A stretch of 64,000 bases of DNA from CF-46 sp042408445 (GTDB lineage: Bacteria > Chloroflexota > Limnocylindria > Limnocylindrales > CSP1-4): positions 62,001 through 126,000 of the forward strand of contig JBHORC010000004.1 in assembly GCA_042408445.1 (NCBI GenBank), given 5' to 3'. Position 1 is the stretch's first letter. Each line of letters starts with the position of its first letter. The translations under genes were made by a program, and so were the position numbers. The notes under the pieces were generated by a model. It searched no databases. It was given only the letters and a program-made list of their open reading frames with translations, and was not told the DNA's origin. Positions 18,312 through 26,747 of the stretch are shown here, in pieces.

Positions 18312-19712
18312 TCAGCGAGCGACGACGACGGTCGCCTCGGCGTGGGTGGCGACGTGCTCGGAGACGCTGCCCTGCAGCATCCGTCCCAGGACGCCCTGGC
18401 GCCGCGAGCCAACGACGATGGTGTCGTAGTCGCCCGCCTTGGCCGTCGCCTCGATCTCCTCGGCTGGGTCACCGCCCGGGATGAGCAGGCGGCACGGAAT
18501 GCCGAGCTGGTTCAGCCGCGCCCGAGCATCCTCGAGCTCCCTGAGGTGCACGTCGCGGTCGTCCCATGGATCGATCGGCGCGCGGCCGGTGTGAACCGGG
18601 ACCACGCTGATCACGTCGATCGTGCCGCCCATCGCCGTTGCGAGGCGAGCGGCCGTGTCGAGCGCATGGCGGGCTGGCTCTCCGCCGTCGTACGCGAGCA
18701 GGATCTTCATCGGAGACTCCTTTCGAATCTCGGTCTGATCGACGGGTTGGGTGGGTCTGCCGGCCCCGGTCGATCCGGGCGCGGCGGCAGACACCGGGCG
18801 GTCCGCGACTGGTCGCGTCGTGACGACCGGCGGGTGGACGATCAGCACCGAAGCGGCGGCGTGACGAAGGACATGCCGGGCCACGCTTCCGAGCACGAGG
18901 CGCGTCACGCCCTTCTGGCCGCGGGAGCCGATCGCAATGACGTCCGCGTCGAAGTCGATCGCCGCGCGGATGATCTCGTCGGCCGCGTCGCCGACTCGGC
19001 GCTCGGCCGTGGCGGTCATGCCGGCGTCCCGAAGCGCGTCGACGGCGGCCTCGGCGGCCGCACCCTGGCGCCGCTCGGCGGCGTCGATCATGGCGGCCAT
19101 CTGCTCGATGCTCTCGCCGTCGACCGTGCTCATGCCGACCCACCACGGGTATCGTCCGGGCACGACATCGACGATTCGCGCATCGAGGCCGTGGAACGTC
19201 GGTCCCACGCCGAGGAACTCCACCGCCGAGCGTGACGCGGGCGAGTCGTCGACCGCGACGGCGACCCGTCGAACGCCCGGCCGACGGGCGACGAGCACCG
19301 GAACCGGCGAACGATCGACGACCTCCTCGGAAACGGAGCCGACGAGGATCGACGAGAGCGCGCCGTGGCCACGGCTTCCGACGACGACGAGGTCGGCCTG
19401 CCACCGGACCGCCTCCGCGACGATCTCGACCGCCGGCCGGCCCTCGAGGACCACGGTCGTCGGACGGAGGTCGGCGGGCGTTCGGGCCGCCTCGTGCTCG
19501 ACGCGTTGCTCGAGCTGCTGCCGGAGGGCGAGCTCGATGGCCCGCGGATCAAACGCGGCGGCCGCCGGCCACGGACCGCCGAAGAGGTCGACGGCCGGTG
19601 GCTGGACGGCGACGATCCTGATCTCGCCGTGGGCCAGCGTCGCCAGCGAACGTGCCTGTTCGCAACCGATCGCCGCAGGATCCGACCCGTCGGTTGCCAC
19701 GAGGATCCGCAT
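18312..19712 (-). CDS. Triple-domain universal stress protein
   Basis: A 466-residue protein made of three UspA domains: about residues 1-140 (begins MRILVATDGS), 150-290 (begins RRVAVAVDDSP) and 334-466 (begins MKILLAYDGG). Domains 1 and 2 carry the ATP-binding pattern G-2x-G-9x-G(S); in domain 3 the second Gly is Arg (GSRRQG). A Pro/Thr/Ala-rich linker joins domains 2 and 3, and a strong AAAGGAG precedes an in-frame ATG at 18710, so domain 3 (132 residues) may also be made alone. The main start at 19712 has AGGAGG. The gap to the upstream small Cys protein is one base, suggesting coupling. Confidence 0.88.
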   Translation of the reverse strand: MRILVATDGSDPAAIGCEQARSLATLAHGEIRIVAVQPPAVDLFGGPWPAAAAFDPRAIELALRQQLEQRVEHEAARTPADLRPTTVVLEGRPAVEIVAEAVRWQADLVVVGSRGHGALSSILVGSVSEEVVDRSPVPVLVARRPGVRRVAVAVDDSPASRSAVEFLGVGPTFHGLDARIVDVVPGRYPWWVGMSTVDGESIEQMAAMIDAAERRQGAAAEAAVDALRDAGMTATAERRVGDAADEIIRAAIDFDADVIAIGSRGQKGVTRLVLGSVARHVLRHAAASVLIVHPPVVTTRPVADRPVSAAAPGSTGAGRPTQPVDQTEIRKESPMKILLAYDGGEPARHALDTAARLATAMGGTIDVISVVPVHTGRAPIDPWDDRDVHLRELEDARARLNQLGIPCRLLIPGGDPAEEIEATAKAGDYDTIVVGSRRQGVLGRMLQGSVSEHVATHAEATVVVAR

Positions 19713-19713
19713 C

Positions 19714-19953
19714 TCACACCTCCTCCTGGGCAAAGGCTCCGAAGGCGGAGAGCTCGATATCCGGACCCACCGCCGGCCCGCAGGCCAGCAGCCGCCCCGT
19801 CGAGTCCACCCCCGCGAATCGGCCGCAGGTGAAGCACCGCTCCACGTCGGCCACCCCGCGCTGCGGGCACATGACCTGGCCGGCCTCGATTTCGAGGCCG
19901 AGGCCGCGTCCGGGAGTTGCCCCGCGTCGTCGACCGAAGAGCATTCGAATCAT
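19714..19953 (-). CDS. Small Cys-rich (CFTCGR) protein, function unknown
   Basis: A 79-residue protein with four Cys: MCPQRG, then CFTCGR, then LLACGP. The spacing suggests binding of one metal ion or a redox role; I do not recognise a named family. A GGAGG site lies just before the ATG at 19953, while the longer frame reaching 20142 would overlap the divergent promoter region and was rejected. The stop lies one base before the universal stress protein start and its tail contains that gene's ribosome binding site, so the two are probably co-translated. Confidence 0.68.
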   Translation of the reverse strand: MIRMLFGRRRGATPGRGLGLEIEAGQVMCPQRGVADVERCFTCGRFAGVDSTGRLLACGPAVGPDIELSAFGAFAQEEV

Positions 19954-20096
19954 CTCGGCACCTCCGCCGTTGGCCTCATCCTCTGCCGGCGCGTCGTTCG
20001 CGGGATGAGCCGGAAGGCACCGATCGACAAGCCGGACGGCCCTGTCCGAAGCGCGGTCCGGTCGCGTGTCATCGGGACGCACACAGGAGGTGCCGG

Positions 20097-20606
20097 ATGA
20101 CAGCACGAGACGGGGCCGGAGCGGGCCCAGGCCATGCGGCATTCGAGGCCCGTCTCTCCCAGCGACGAGGCGCCAACGTCCCGCGGCCGGAGCTTCACCG
20201 AGCCGGAGTGACCACGGTCACGGCGCTCGCGCTCCTCGGCCTCGGCGCGCTGGGTGGGGCCGCCGTCCTGGTCGCGCGCCCGGACGGGAGCATCGCGCAG
20301 CTCGATCCGTCGCTCCTCGCCGGCAGCCCGTTCCGCGACTTCCTGGTCCCGGGCCTCCTGCTCGGCGGCGTGTTCGGCGTCGGCTCGATCGCCGTGGCGG
20401 TCGCAGGCCTGCGCCGGATGCGGATCGCCCCCTTCCTCGCGTTCGCGATCGGCTGCGGTCAGATCATCTGGATCGTCGTCGAGCTCGCGATCATCAAGGA
20501 GCCGAGCTTCCTCCAGCCGCTGCTGTTCGGCGTCGGCCTGCTCATTGCGGCCGGCGCGGTCGTGTGGGGCCGGCCGACCCTTGCCGCGTGGCTGGCGGGA
20601 CGCTGA
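20097..20606 (+). CDS. Four-helix membrane protein, function unknown
   Basis: A 169-residue protein with a polar N-terminal tail of about 35 residues, then four hydrophobic segments (about 38-60, 78-103, 105-130 and 137-160). No catalytic motif recognised. The ATG at 20097 follows ACAGGAGGTG at ideal spacing, so this is well expressed. Its TGA overlaps an in-frame ATG (20606) of the CBS-BON gene. It is divergent from the small Cys protein and universal stress operon, sharing a 143-base upstream region with it. Confidence 0.7.
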   Translation: MTARDGAGAGPGHAAFEARLSQRRGANVPRPELHRAGVTTVTALALLGLGALGGAAVLVARPDGSIAQLDPSLLAGSPFRDFLVPGLLLGGVFGVGSIAVAVAGLRRMRIAPFLAFAIGCGQIIWIVVELAIIKEPSFLQPLLFGVGLLIAAGAVVWGRPTLAAWLAGR

Positions 20607-20644
20607 TGCACTCCGACCGGAGGTTCAGAACCGAGGTGGTTGCC

Positions 20645-21352
20645 ATGCTGACCGTCCGAACCGTGATGACCCGCAACGTGATCTCGGCAACGCCGTCGAC
20701 ACCGCTCAAGGACGTCGCGCAGCTGATGGTCGACCGACGAATCAGTGGGCTGCCGGTCGTCGATGACGAGGGGCACGTGCTCGGCGTCGTGTCCGAGGCG
20801 GACTTCCTGGTCAAGGAGCAGGGAACCGACGCGGTCCACCACCGGCGATTGGCCCGGTTCTTCGGCGAGGCCGCCGAGACGCGCGATCAGCTCGCGAAGC
20901 TCGGGGCGGTGACGGCGGGCGAGGCGATGTCGAGTCCGGCTGTCGTCGCGAGCCCGTCCACCGGGATCAGCGAGGCGGCCGCCGTGATGACCACAAGGCG
21001 GCTGAATCGGCTGCCCGTCGTCGAGAACGACCGACTCGTCGGGATCGTGACCCGGGCCGACCTGGTCCGCGCCTACGTCCGATCCGATTCCGAGCTGACC
21101 ACCACGGTCCGGGAGGACGTCCTCCGCAGGATCATGTGGGTGGATCCGGCGGCGTTCACCGTCATCGTCCAGGACGGCGTCGTCGCGATCAGCGGCCGGG
21201 TCGAGCGCCGCTCGACCGCGGAGGCGATCGAGCGTTCGATCGCGTTCGTGCCGGGCGTCGTCGGCGTGCATGCCGCGATCGGCTGGGAGCTGGACGACGC
21301 GCGCCTGGAGCCTGCCTCGATCGATCCGGTATTTCCGTTCGGCCCACGCTGA
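20645..21352 (+). CDS. CBS-pair and BON domain protein
   Basis: A 235-residue cytoplasmic protein: CBS domain 1 (about residues 1-60, VMTRNVISATPSTPLKDVA), an insertion, CBS domain 2 (about 88-145), and a C-terminal BON domain (about 150-215). CBS pairs bind adenine nucleotides; BON domains bind lipids or proteins. CBS-BON proteins are common stress-associated proteins in GC-rich bacteria and resemble Hrp1-type hypoxia proteins extended by BON. I chose the ATG at 20645, preceded by GAGGTGG; an in-frame ATG at 20606 overlapping the previous stop would add 13 residues. Confidence 0.85.
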   Translation: MLTVRTVMTRNVISATPSTPLKDVAQLMVDRRISGLPVVDDEGHVLGVVSEADFLVKEQGTDAVHHRRLARFFGEAAETRDQLAKLGAVTAGEAMSSPAVVASPSTGISEAAAVMTTRRLNRLPVVENDRLVGIVTRADLVRAYVRSDSELTTTVREDVLRRIMWVDPAAFTVIVQDGVVAISGRVERRSTAEAIERSIAFVPGVVGVHAAIGWELDDARLEPASIDPVFPFGPR

Positions 21353-21530
21353 CCGAGTAGCGCCGCGTGGCGCGCGTTGCCGGAGCGTTCAGGAGCGCCC
21401 GTGCGGCCTCCTGCCGGATTCCGGCGCGGATGCGAACATGATCGACCTCGCGGCGACGCCGATCGCGCAGGTGCACCGAGCCTCGAGCGGGGTCGAGCCG
21501 TCTGTGCAGAAGACGTCTTGGAGCGGACGA

Positions 21531-21866
21531 ATGGTGAACCGGAAGCGCGCCGCCAACGAACGCCCGACCGAGGCCCGAGCCGTCCGCCGCGATCCACGCG
21601 GCCGCTTCACCGCCCGTCCGACAGGGATGGCGAGCGACGAGATCCGCTACGCGATCTCGCGAGCCGGCACGCTCCACCGGCTGATCGCCGACGGAATCCC
21701 GCAGAGCATGGCTGAAGCCTGGCTCGACGCATGGGAGGAGCGCATCGCCGGGGGCCTCGATCTCCGGCGTGACGCGCGAGCCTGGGACGAGGGCTACGCG
21801 TATGCCGTCCGCGAATGGGCGGCCGGCCGGACGCCGCCACGGACTCCGGCCCGATCCAGCGCCTGA
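21531..21866 (+). CDS. Hypothetical small basic protein
   Basis: A 111-residue protein, strongly basic in the first 40 residues (many Arg), then a helical region with Trp-rich segments (SMAEAWLDAWEERI and AWDEGYAYAVREW). No known domain recognised. The ATG at 21531 follows GGAG at good spacing. It converges with the response regulator gene, with 23 bases between the stops. Coding status is plausible but moderate. Confidence 0.5.
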   Translation: MVNRKRAANERPTEARAVRRDPRGRFTARPTGMASDEIRYAISRAGTLHRLIADGIPQSMAEAWLDAWEERIAGGLDLRRDARAWDEGYAYAVREWAAGRTPPRTPARSSA

Positions 21867-21889
21867 CGTCGGCGCGCTCACGTCCGCCG

Positions 21890-22549
21890 TCAGCCTCGAT
21901 TGGACCCGAGCAGCCCGCGCTCGAACGCCGTTGCTACCGCGGCGGCCCGGTCGTTCACGCCGAGCTTCTCGTAGATGTGCAGGAGGTGCGTCTTCACCGT
22001 CGCCTCGGAGATGAACAGGCGGCCGGCGGCGCCGCGATTCGTCTCGCCTCGGGCGATGAGGGCGAGGACGTCCAGCTCCCGTTCGCTGAGCGTCGCCTGA
22101 GCCGACGCCGGCCGCCTCAGCTGGCTGACGAGGCGGGTCGTCACGGATGGCGCGAGGACGGACTCGCCGCGATGGGCCGCGCGGATGCCCCGCGCCAGCT
22201 CCTCGCGGGGCGTGTCCTTGAGCAGGAAGCCGGTCGCCCCGGCCTCGAGAGCCGGCACGACATCCGCATCGGAGTCGTACGTCGTCAGGACGAGGATCCG
22301 TGCGCGGTTGCCGATCTCGCGCAACCGGCGGATCGCCGTCACGCCATCGGCACCCGGCATCCGGAGGTCCATCAGGACGACATCCGGCCGGCGGGCCTCG
22401 GCGAGGGCGACCGCCTCGTCGCCGTCTCCCGCCTCGCCGATCACGTCGAACCCGGGATCGCCCGTGAACATCCCGCGCAGGCCGTCGCGGACGACGGGGT
22501 GGTCGTCGACGATCAGGAGCCGGATCGCGGCCGGCTTCGAGTCGGTCAC
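21890..22549 (-). CDS. NarL/LuxR-family response regulator
   Basis: Transcription factor of 219 residues: a receiver domain (about 9-125) with the acidic pair in LIVDDH, the phospho-acceptor Asp in VVLMDLRMPG, and the Lys in FLLKDTP, followed by a LuxR-type helix-turn-helix (about 150-210: LSERELDVLALIARGETN, then ATVKTHLLHIYEKLGV). The GTG start at 22549 overlaps the kinase stop (GTGA), so it is the partner of the kinase just upstream. The probable target is the ABC exporter operon in which it sits; that is inference. Confidence 0.93.
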   Translation of the reverse strand: MTDSKPAAIRLLIVDDHPVVRDGLRGMFTGDPGFDVIGEAGDGDEAVALAEARRPDVVLMDLRMPGADGVTAIRRLREIGNRARILVLTTYDSDADVVPALEAGATGFLLKDTPREELARGIRAAHRGESVLAPSVTTRLVSQLRRPASAQATLSERELDVLALIARGETNRGAAGRLFISEATVKTHLLHIYEKLGVNDRAAAVATAFERGLLGSNRG

Positions 22550-23883
22550 GTCGAGAAGTGGCCCGTCTCGGGTGCAATCGCCGGCAGACGGGCGGAGATC
22601 GCGGTTCCTCCGCCCGGCTCGGACTCGACGACGAGCGTGCCGGCAAGACGGCCAAGGCGCTGGCGCATCGCCGTGAGCCCGAAGCCGGAGCCGTGTTCGG
22701 ACGGTCGCCGGGCGCCGCCGCCGCTCGGGTCGACCTCGAAGCCGGCGCCGTCGTCGCGGACATCGAGGGTCACGACGTCGCCCATGTACGACAGGGTCAG
22801 CCCGACTCGAGCCGCCCCGGCGTGCTTGGCCACGTTCGCGAGCGCTTCCTGGGCGGTCCGCAGGAGCGCCACTTCGATGTCCGGATGGAGTGGCGCCGCA
22901 TCGCCGGTGGCGGCGAACGTGGCGTCTGTGCCGTGGAGCGCCGACCAGCGCCGAACGAGATCGGCCAGCGCCTCCTCGAGCGATGTGCCCTGGAGCGCCT
23001 CCGGCCGCGAGGCCTCAACGGATCGCCGTGCCTCCGTCAGGCTCTCCCGCGCGAGCCGGAGCGCATTGTCGACGTGCCGGGTCCAGTCAGCCCGGCGATC
23101 CGCAGCCTGCTCGGCTGCCTCGAGCTGGGTGACGACACCCGTGAGGCCGTGCGCGATCGTGTCGTGGATCTCGCGGGCCATCCGCGCCCGCTCGTCCAGC
23201 ACGCCGGCTTCCCGCGCCTGGGCGACGAGCTGCCGCTGCAGCCCGCGATTCTCGGCCAGCGCAGCCTCGCGTTCGGCCAGCAGCAGCCGTCGCTGCTCGT
23301 TCAGCTCGGTCATCCGCTCGCCGATCACCGATCCGAACCCGATCGCGATCGTCTGGATCACGATCACAGCACCGAAGAGGACCCAGAGGTCGGCCGTCGG
23401 CCAGGGAAACCCGGTCAGGAGGACCTCGATGAGCGCCGAGGTGGTGAAGACCGCAAGGATCGTGAGCGGCCAGGGTCGGACGAGCGACGCGTGGAAGAAA
23501 CCCGTGATCGCGAAGATGAAGAACAGCGGGTTGCGGGTCATGAGCAACGCAGCGAGCACAAGAAGCCCGACGACGTAGATCCGCATTCGAGCTGGCGCTG
23601 CCCGCCGCGGCTGCGGCGAGCGGGTGTACAGGACGTACATCCAGCCTGCCGCCAGGCCGGCAAGCGCAAGCGTGATCAGTCGGTCGTTCGGGACGCGATC
23701 CGGGCGGAGGAGCGCCAGGGCCGTTGACGCCGCGAGGAGCACGTAGCCGACGGTCTCCAGGCTCGCGTCGTTCCAACGCTCCCATCGGGTTCGGGCGCCG
23801 CCGCCCGGCAGCCGACTTCCGACGACGCTCGCGAACCCCACCGATTCGGACGCCTGTGGCGCGCCGCCCTTTACCGCGTTCAT
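22546..23883 (-). CDS. DesK/NarX-type sensor histidine kinase
   Basis: Membrane histidine kinase of 445 residues with several N-terminal helices (about residues 40-190), a coiled-coil linker rich in Glu/Arg, a HisKA_3 dimerisation domain with REIHDTIAHGLTG, and a HATPase domain (EALANVAKHAGA N-box; DDGAGF and GSGFGLTAMRQRL G-boxes). The ATG at 23883 lies 10 bases after the permease stop and the gene ends in a GTGA overlap with the response regulator. The signal is unknown; with the exporter it may sense membrane stress or an antimicrobial. Confidence 0.92.
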   Translation of the reverse strand: MNAVKGGAPQASESVGFASVVGSRLPGGGARTRWERWNDASLETVGYVLLAASTALALLRPDRVPNDRLITLALAGLAAGWMYVLYTRSPQPRRAAPARMRIYVVGLLVLAALLMTRNPLFFIFAITGFFHASLVRPWPLTILAVFTTSALIEVLLTGFPWPTADLWVLFGAVIVIQTIAIGFGSVIGERMTELNEQRRLLLAEREAALAENRGLQRQLVAQAREAGVLDERARMAREIHDTIAHGLTGVVTQLEAAEQAADRRADWTRHVDNALRLARESLTEARRSVEASRPEALQGTSLEEALADLVRRWSALHGTDATFAATGDAAPLHPDIEVALLRTAQEALANVAKHAGAARVGLTLSYMGDVVTLDVRDDGAGFEVDPSGGGARRPSEHGSGFGLTAMRQRLGRLAGTLVVESEPGGGTAISARLPAIAPETGHFST

Positions 23884-23893
23884 CGCGCGCAGG

Positions 23894-24628
23894 CTACTCC
23901 CACCGGAACGAGCGGGCGGCGACCCAGCCCGCGATGACGGTGATCGCACCCATCCCGACGAGCGGCAGCGGCTGGAGCGGCGTGCCCGACCATGCGTCGA
24001 GCAAGGACTGGACGCCGGGCGGCGTGAAGTCGCCGATTCGGACGATGACCTCAGGGAGGAGCCATCGGGGCAGGTAGACGCCGCCGAGGAACATCACTGC
24101 GGCGAACAGGGGCAGCGCAATCGCGGTCGCCGTCGAGCTGGTCGGCGCCACGGCTGCGATGAGCAGGCCAAGCGCGAGCAGTGACGACATCCCGAGTGAG
24201 AACGCGACAGCAAATCCGACCGGGTCCTTCGGCACCGGAATTCCGAACGCGAGGTAGCCGATTGCCACGAGCAGGACGAGCCCGGCCAGCGCAACGACGG
24301 AGTTGATGACGAGCTGTGCGATCAGCAGCGAGGCCGGCGACGCGGGAGTCGTCGAGAGGCGGCGCAGGACGCCCCGCTCGCGGTACCTCGCGAGCCGGGT
24401 CGGGAGGGTGTTGACGCCGAGGGTCGCAAGACTCAGGACGACGAGCGACGGCGCGAAGAGGTCGATGAACCGGTGACCACCGAGGTCGGGGTCCGGGGTC
24501 TGGGGCGCGAACAGGAGGCCGATCGCGACGAGCACGATCGTGGGCAGCAGGACGGCCGCCAGCCAGGCTGCGGGCTCGCGGACAAACAGCTTGCCCTCGA
24601 CGATCGTCATCCGGGAAACGTGACTCAT
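23894..24628 (-). CDS. ABC-2 type transporter permease
   Basis: Membrane subunit of 244 residues with six hydrophobic segments and the usual ABC-2 layout (first helix after about 20 residues, central pair, C-terminal helices). Sits 14 bases after the ATPase gene and 10 before the kinase, so the four genes form one operon. Similar pairs (Drr-like, or lipid/antibiotic exporters) export hydrophobic compounds; the substrate is not readable. Confidence 0.88.
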   Translation of the reverse strand: MSHVSRMTIVEGKLFVREPAAWLAAVLLPTIVLVAIGLLFAPQTPDPDLGGHRFIDLFAPSLVVLSLATLGVNTLPTRLARYRERGVLRRLSTTPASPASLLIAQLVINSVVALAGLVLLVAIGYLAFGIPVPKDPVGFAVAFSLGMSSLLALGLLIAAVAPTSSTATAIALPLFAAVMFLGGVYLPRWLLPEVIVRIGDFTPPGVQSLLDAWSGTPLQPLPLVGMGAITVIAGWVAARSFRWE

Positions 24629-24642
24629 GGTGATGGGTCCTT

Positions 24643-25554
24643 TCAGCTAACGAGCCGGCGCCCGGTCAGGGCGATGAACGCGTCGTCGAGGTCGGCCTGG
24701 TCGATCCGGAGGTCGTTCGCGACGATTCCGTTCCGCGCCAGGGCCGCGGTGACTGCGAACACGAGGTTGCCGCTGCCTGCGACGGTCATCGCCGCACCGG
24801 AGCGGCTGACGCTGCGGACCTCCGGAAGTCCCGTGAGGATCGCCTCGTCGAACGGCGCTGACGGTCGGAATCGGAGCTGCTGCTCGGTGGCCACGCGTCC
24901 GACGATGCCCTCCGGCGTGTCGAGCGCGACGAGCCGCCCGCCGTCGATCAGGGCGATCCGGTCGGCCAGTCGCTCCGCCTCCTCCATGAAATGGGTCACG
25001 AGCACGACGGTGACGCCGCGGTCGCGGATGCTCTCGATGAGGTCCCACGTGTCGCGGCGCGATTGCGGGTCGAGCCCGGTCGTGAGCTCGTCGAGCACGG
25101 CGATCCGTGGGTTGCCGACCAGTGCCAGCGCGATCGAGACCCGCTGCTTCTGGCCGCCCGACAGCTTCCCGAAACGGGAGTTGCCGGCCGCATCCAGCCC
25201 GAGCCCGTCGAGCAGCTGTCGCCAGTCGAGCGGGTTTGCGTAGAACGAGGCGTACAGGTCGAGTGCCTCCGCGACGCGCAGATTGTCCGGCAGCGCGCTC
25301 TCCTGGAGCTGGATGCCGAGCTGATGGCGCAGCGCGTCGCGATCGCGGCGCGGATCCAGGCCGAGGACCCGGATCTGCCCGGAGTCGATCGGCCTCAAGC
25401 CGGCGATCGACTCGACGAGGGTCGTCTTGCCGGCGCCGTTCGGACCGAGGATGGCGAAGATCTCGCCCTGCTGGATCTGCAACGAGATGTCGTCGACGGC
25501 CCGTCGGCCGCCGTAGGTTCGGGTGACGTGCTGGACGTCGATGACGGTTTCCAT
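24643..25554 (-). CDS. ABC transporter ATP-binding protein (DrrA-like)
   Basis: ATPase of 303 residues driving the ABC-2 permease encoded next. Walker A GPNGAGKTT, Q-loop region (GIQLQES), signature LSGGQKQR, Walker B RIAVLDELTTGLDP (Leu instead of the usual Pro after DE) and switch His in LVTHFMEEAE are all present. The C-terminal 90 residues form the accessory domain seen in DrrA/NatA-type ATPases of multidrug or antibiotic exporters. First gene of the exporter/two-component operon. Confidence 0.92.
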   Translation of the reverse strand: METVIDVQHVTRTYGGRRAVDDISLQIQQGEIFAILGPNGAGKTTLVESIAGLRPIDSGQIRVLGLDPRRDRDALRHQLGIQLQESALPDNLRVAEALDLYASFYANPLDWRQLLDGLGLDAAGNSRFGKLSGGQKQRVSIALALVGNPRIAVLDELTTGLDPQSRRDTWDLIESIRDRGVTVVLVTHFMEEAERLADRIALIDGGRLVALDTPEGIVGRVATEQQLRFRPSAPFDEAILTGLPEVRSVSRSGAAMTVAGSGNLVFAVTAALARNGIVANDLRIDQADLDDAFIALTGRRLVS

Positions 25555-25729
25555 GCCGACGAGGATCTGCGAGGGTCGTCACGTCGCGCATCGGACGTTC
25601 CGCCCGTTTCCGGCGCGTACCTGGTGGATGCCGGGGTCAACCGTTCGGTGGATGCGCGACGCGACGGGCTGCGGCACGGTCGCGCGCGGGCTCGATCGCG
25701 CACGTGCGATCGGGTCAGGTCCGAGGAGT

Positions 25730-25804
25730 TGGCTGGCGAGGAAGGATTCGAACCTTCGGTCTCCTGATCCAGAGTCAGGCGCCTTACCGCTTGGCCACTC
25801 GCCA
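25730..25804 (-). tRNA. tRNA-Gln (anticodon CTG)
   Basis: Read on the minus strand it folds as a complete cloverleaf: acceptor TGGCGAG pairs with CTCGCCA, followed by the discriminator G and an encoded CCA; anticodon stem CCTGA/TCAGG with loop CTCTGGA gives anticodon CTG; T-arm contains GGTTCGAATCC. The U1-A72 first pair is the hallmark of bacterial tRNA-Gln. It reads codon CAG, the main Gln codon expected in a GC-rich genome. Confidence 0.96.
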
Positions 25805-25910
25805 GTGGTCGGACCGCAACAGGTCACGGCCCGGATGTCCGTCGGATCGGATGCCCCGCGCGCCGGATCCCGGCCGATCGCGTGAACATCCGAGACGGAG
25901 CGACCAACAA

Positions 25911-25931
25911 CTCGCCTGGAACCCAGGCGAG
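25911..25931 (-). terminator. Hairpin downstream of comA-comB
   Basis: Perfect 9-bp inverted repeat CTCGCCTGG / CCAGGCGAG with a three-base loop, followed on the minus strand by TTGTTGG. It lies 70 bases after the comB stop and upstream of the tRNA, so it probably ends the comB message. The T-tract is weak. Confidence 0.6.
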
Positions 25932-26000
25932 CGCCGGTGCCCGGTCATCTTAACCGGGCGCGCTGCGGTCAGCCACCCGGCTCCAGATGCCGTTCACGCT

Positions 26001-26747
26001 TCACGCGCGCGCCTCGGCCATGGCCCTCACCGGCGCGGCCACGACCTCGTTGCCGTGCATCGTCGGGACGATGTCGAGGTCATCGACGTGCGAGCGCACG
26101 AAGTCCCAGTCGCGGAGCTGGCCCGACTGGCGGAGGTAGCGGATGCTGTTGCTGCCGCCGGCGCTCTCCACGCTCGCGCGACCCCAGCGCTGGATGATCT
26201 CGGCCGTCCTGCCGTCCTCCGGGATGAATCCCAGGCCGAGGAGACGGCGTCCGATCCATCCGCAGCACAGCTGGTCCTCTTCGCGGAACTCGCCGCGGCT
26301 CCCCGCGCCGATCAACGCGACGTCGGCCTCGCCATCCGCGAGCACTCGCACGGTCGCCTCGACGTTTCGCAGGCACGCGACGTAGGTGACCGGCGCCCGC
26401 CGGGCGGCCTCCAGCATGAGGAGCGCGCCCGAGGACGAGACCATGACGATGGGCCGGCCGGGATCTGTTCGGGCGACGAGATCCGCGGGACTGTTGTTCA
26501 GGTCGAACGTCTCGGGCATCACGCCGGCGATCTCGCCGGCAAGCACGGCGCCGCCGAGCCCGTCGCGGATCGCCAGTGCCTCGTCGACGTCCCGGGCGAC
26601 GAGGCAGCGACGCTCGGCGGCCAGTGCGGTGACCGCGAACGTCGTCGCCCGGATGACGTCGATCGCGACGATCGTCCGTTCGGAGTGCCGGGCCGCGCGC
26701 TCGGGCAGCGCGTCGATGAACACCCGCCGCCGCAGCGGACCGGTCAC
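26001..26747 (-). CDS. comB: 2-phosphosulfolactate phosphatase (ComB family)
   Basis: Predicted Mg2+-dependent phosphatase (248 residues) that converts 2-phosphosulfolactate to sulfolactate. Family signatures: VAIDVIRATTFAV near residue 27, GEIAGVMPETFDLNNSP, a Ser-rich SSSGALLM loop where TTNGT is usual, IGAGSRGEFREED, and conserved Cys in QLCCGW. The GTG start at 26747 overlaps the comA stop (GTGA). In methanogens this is step 2 of coenzyme M synthesis; in Bacillus spores it helps make sulfolactate. The SSSG variation could shift substrate. Confidence 0.8.
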   Translation of the reverse strand: MTGPLRRRVFIDALPERAARHSERTIVAIDVIRATTFAVTALAAERRCLVARDVDEALAIRDGLGGAVLAGEIAGVMPETFDLNNSPADLVARTDPGRPIVMVSSSGALLMLEAARRAPVTYVACLRNVEATVRVLADGEADVALIGAGSRGEFREEDQLCCGWIGRRLLGLGFIPEDGRTAEIIQRWGRASVESAGGSNSIRYLRQSGQLRDWDFVRSHVDDLDIVPTMHGNEVVAAPVRAMAEARA

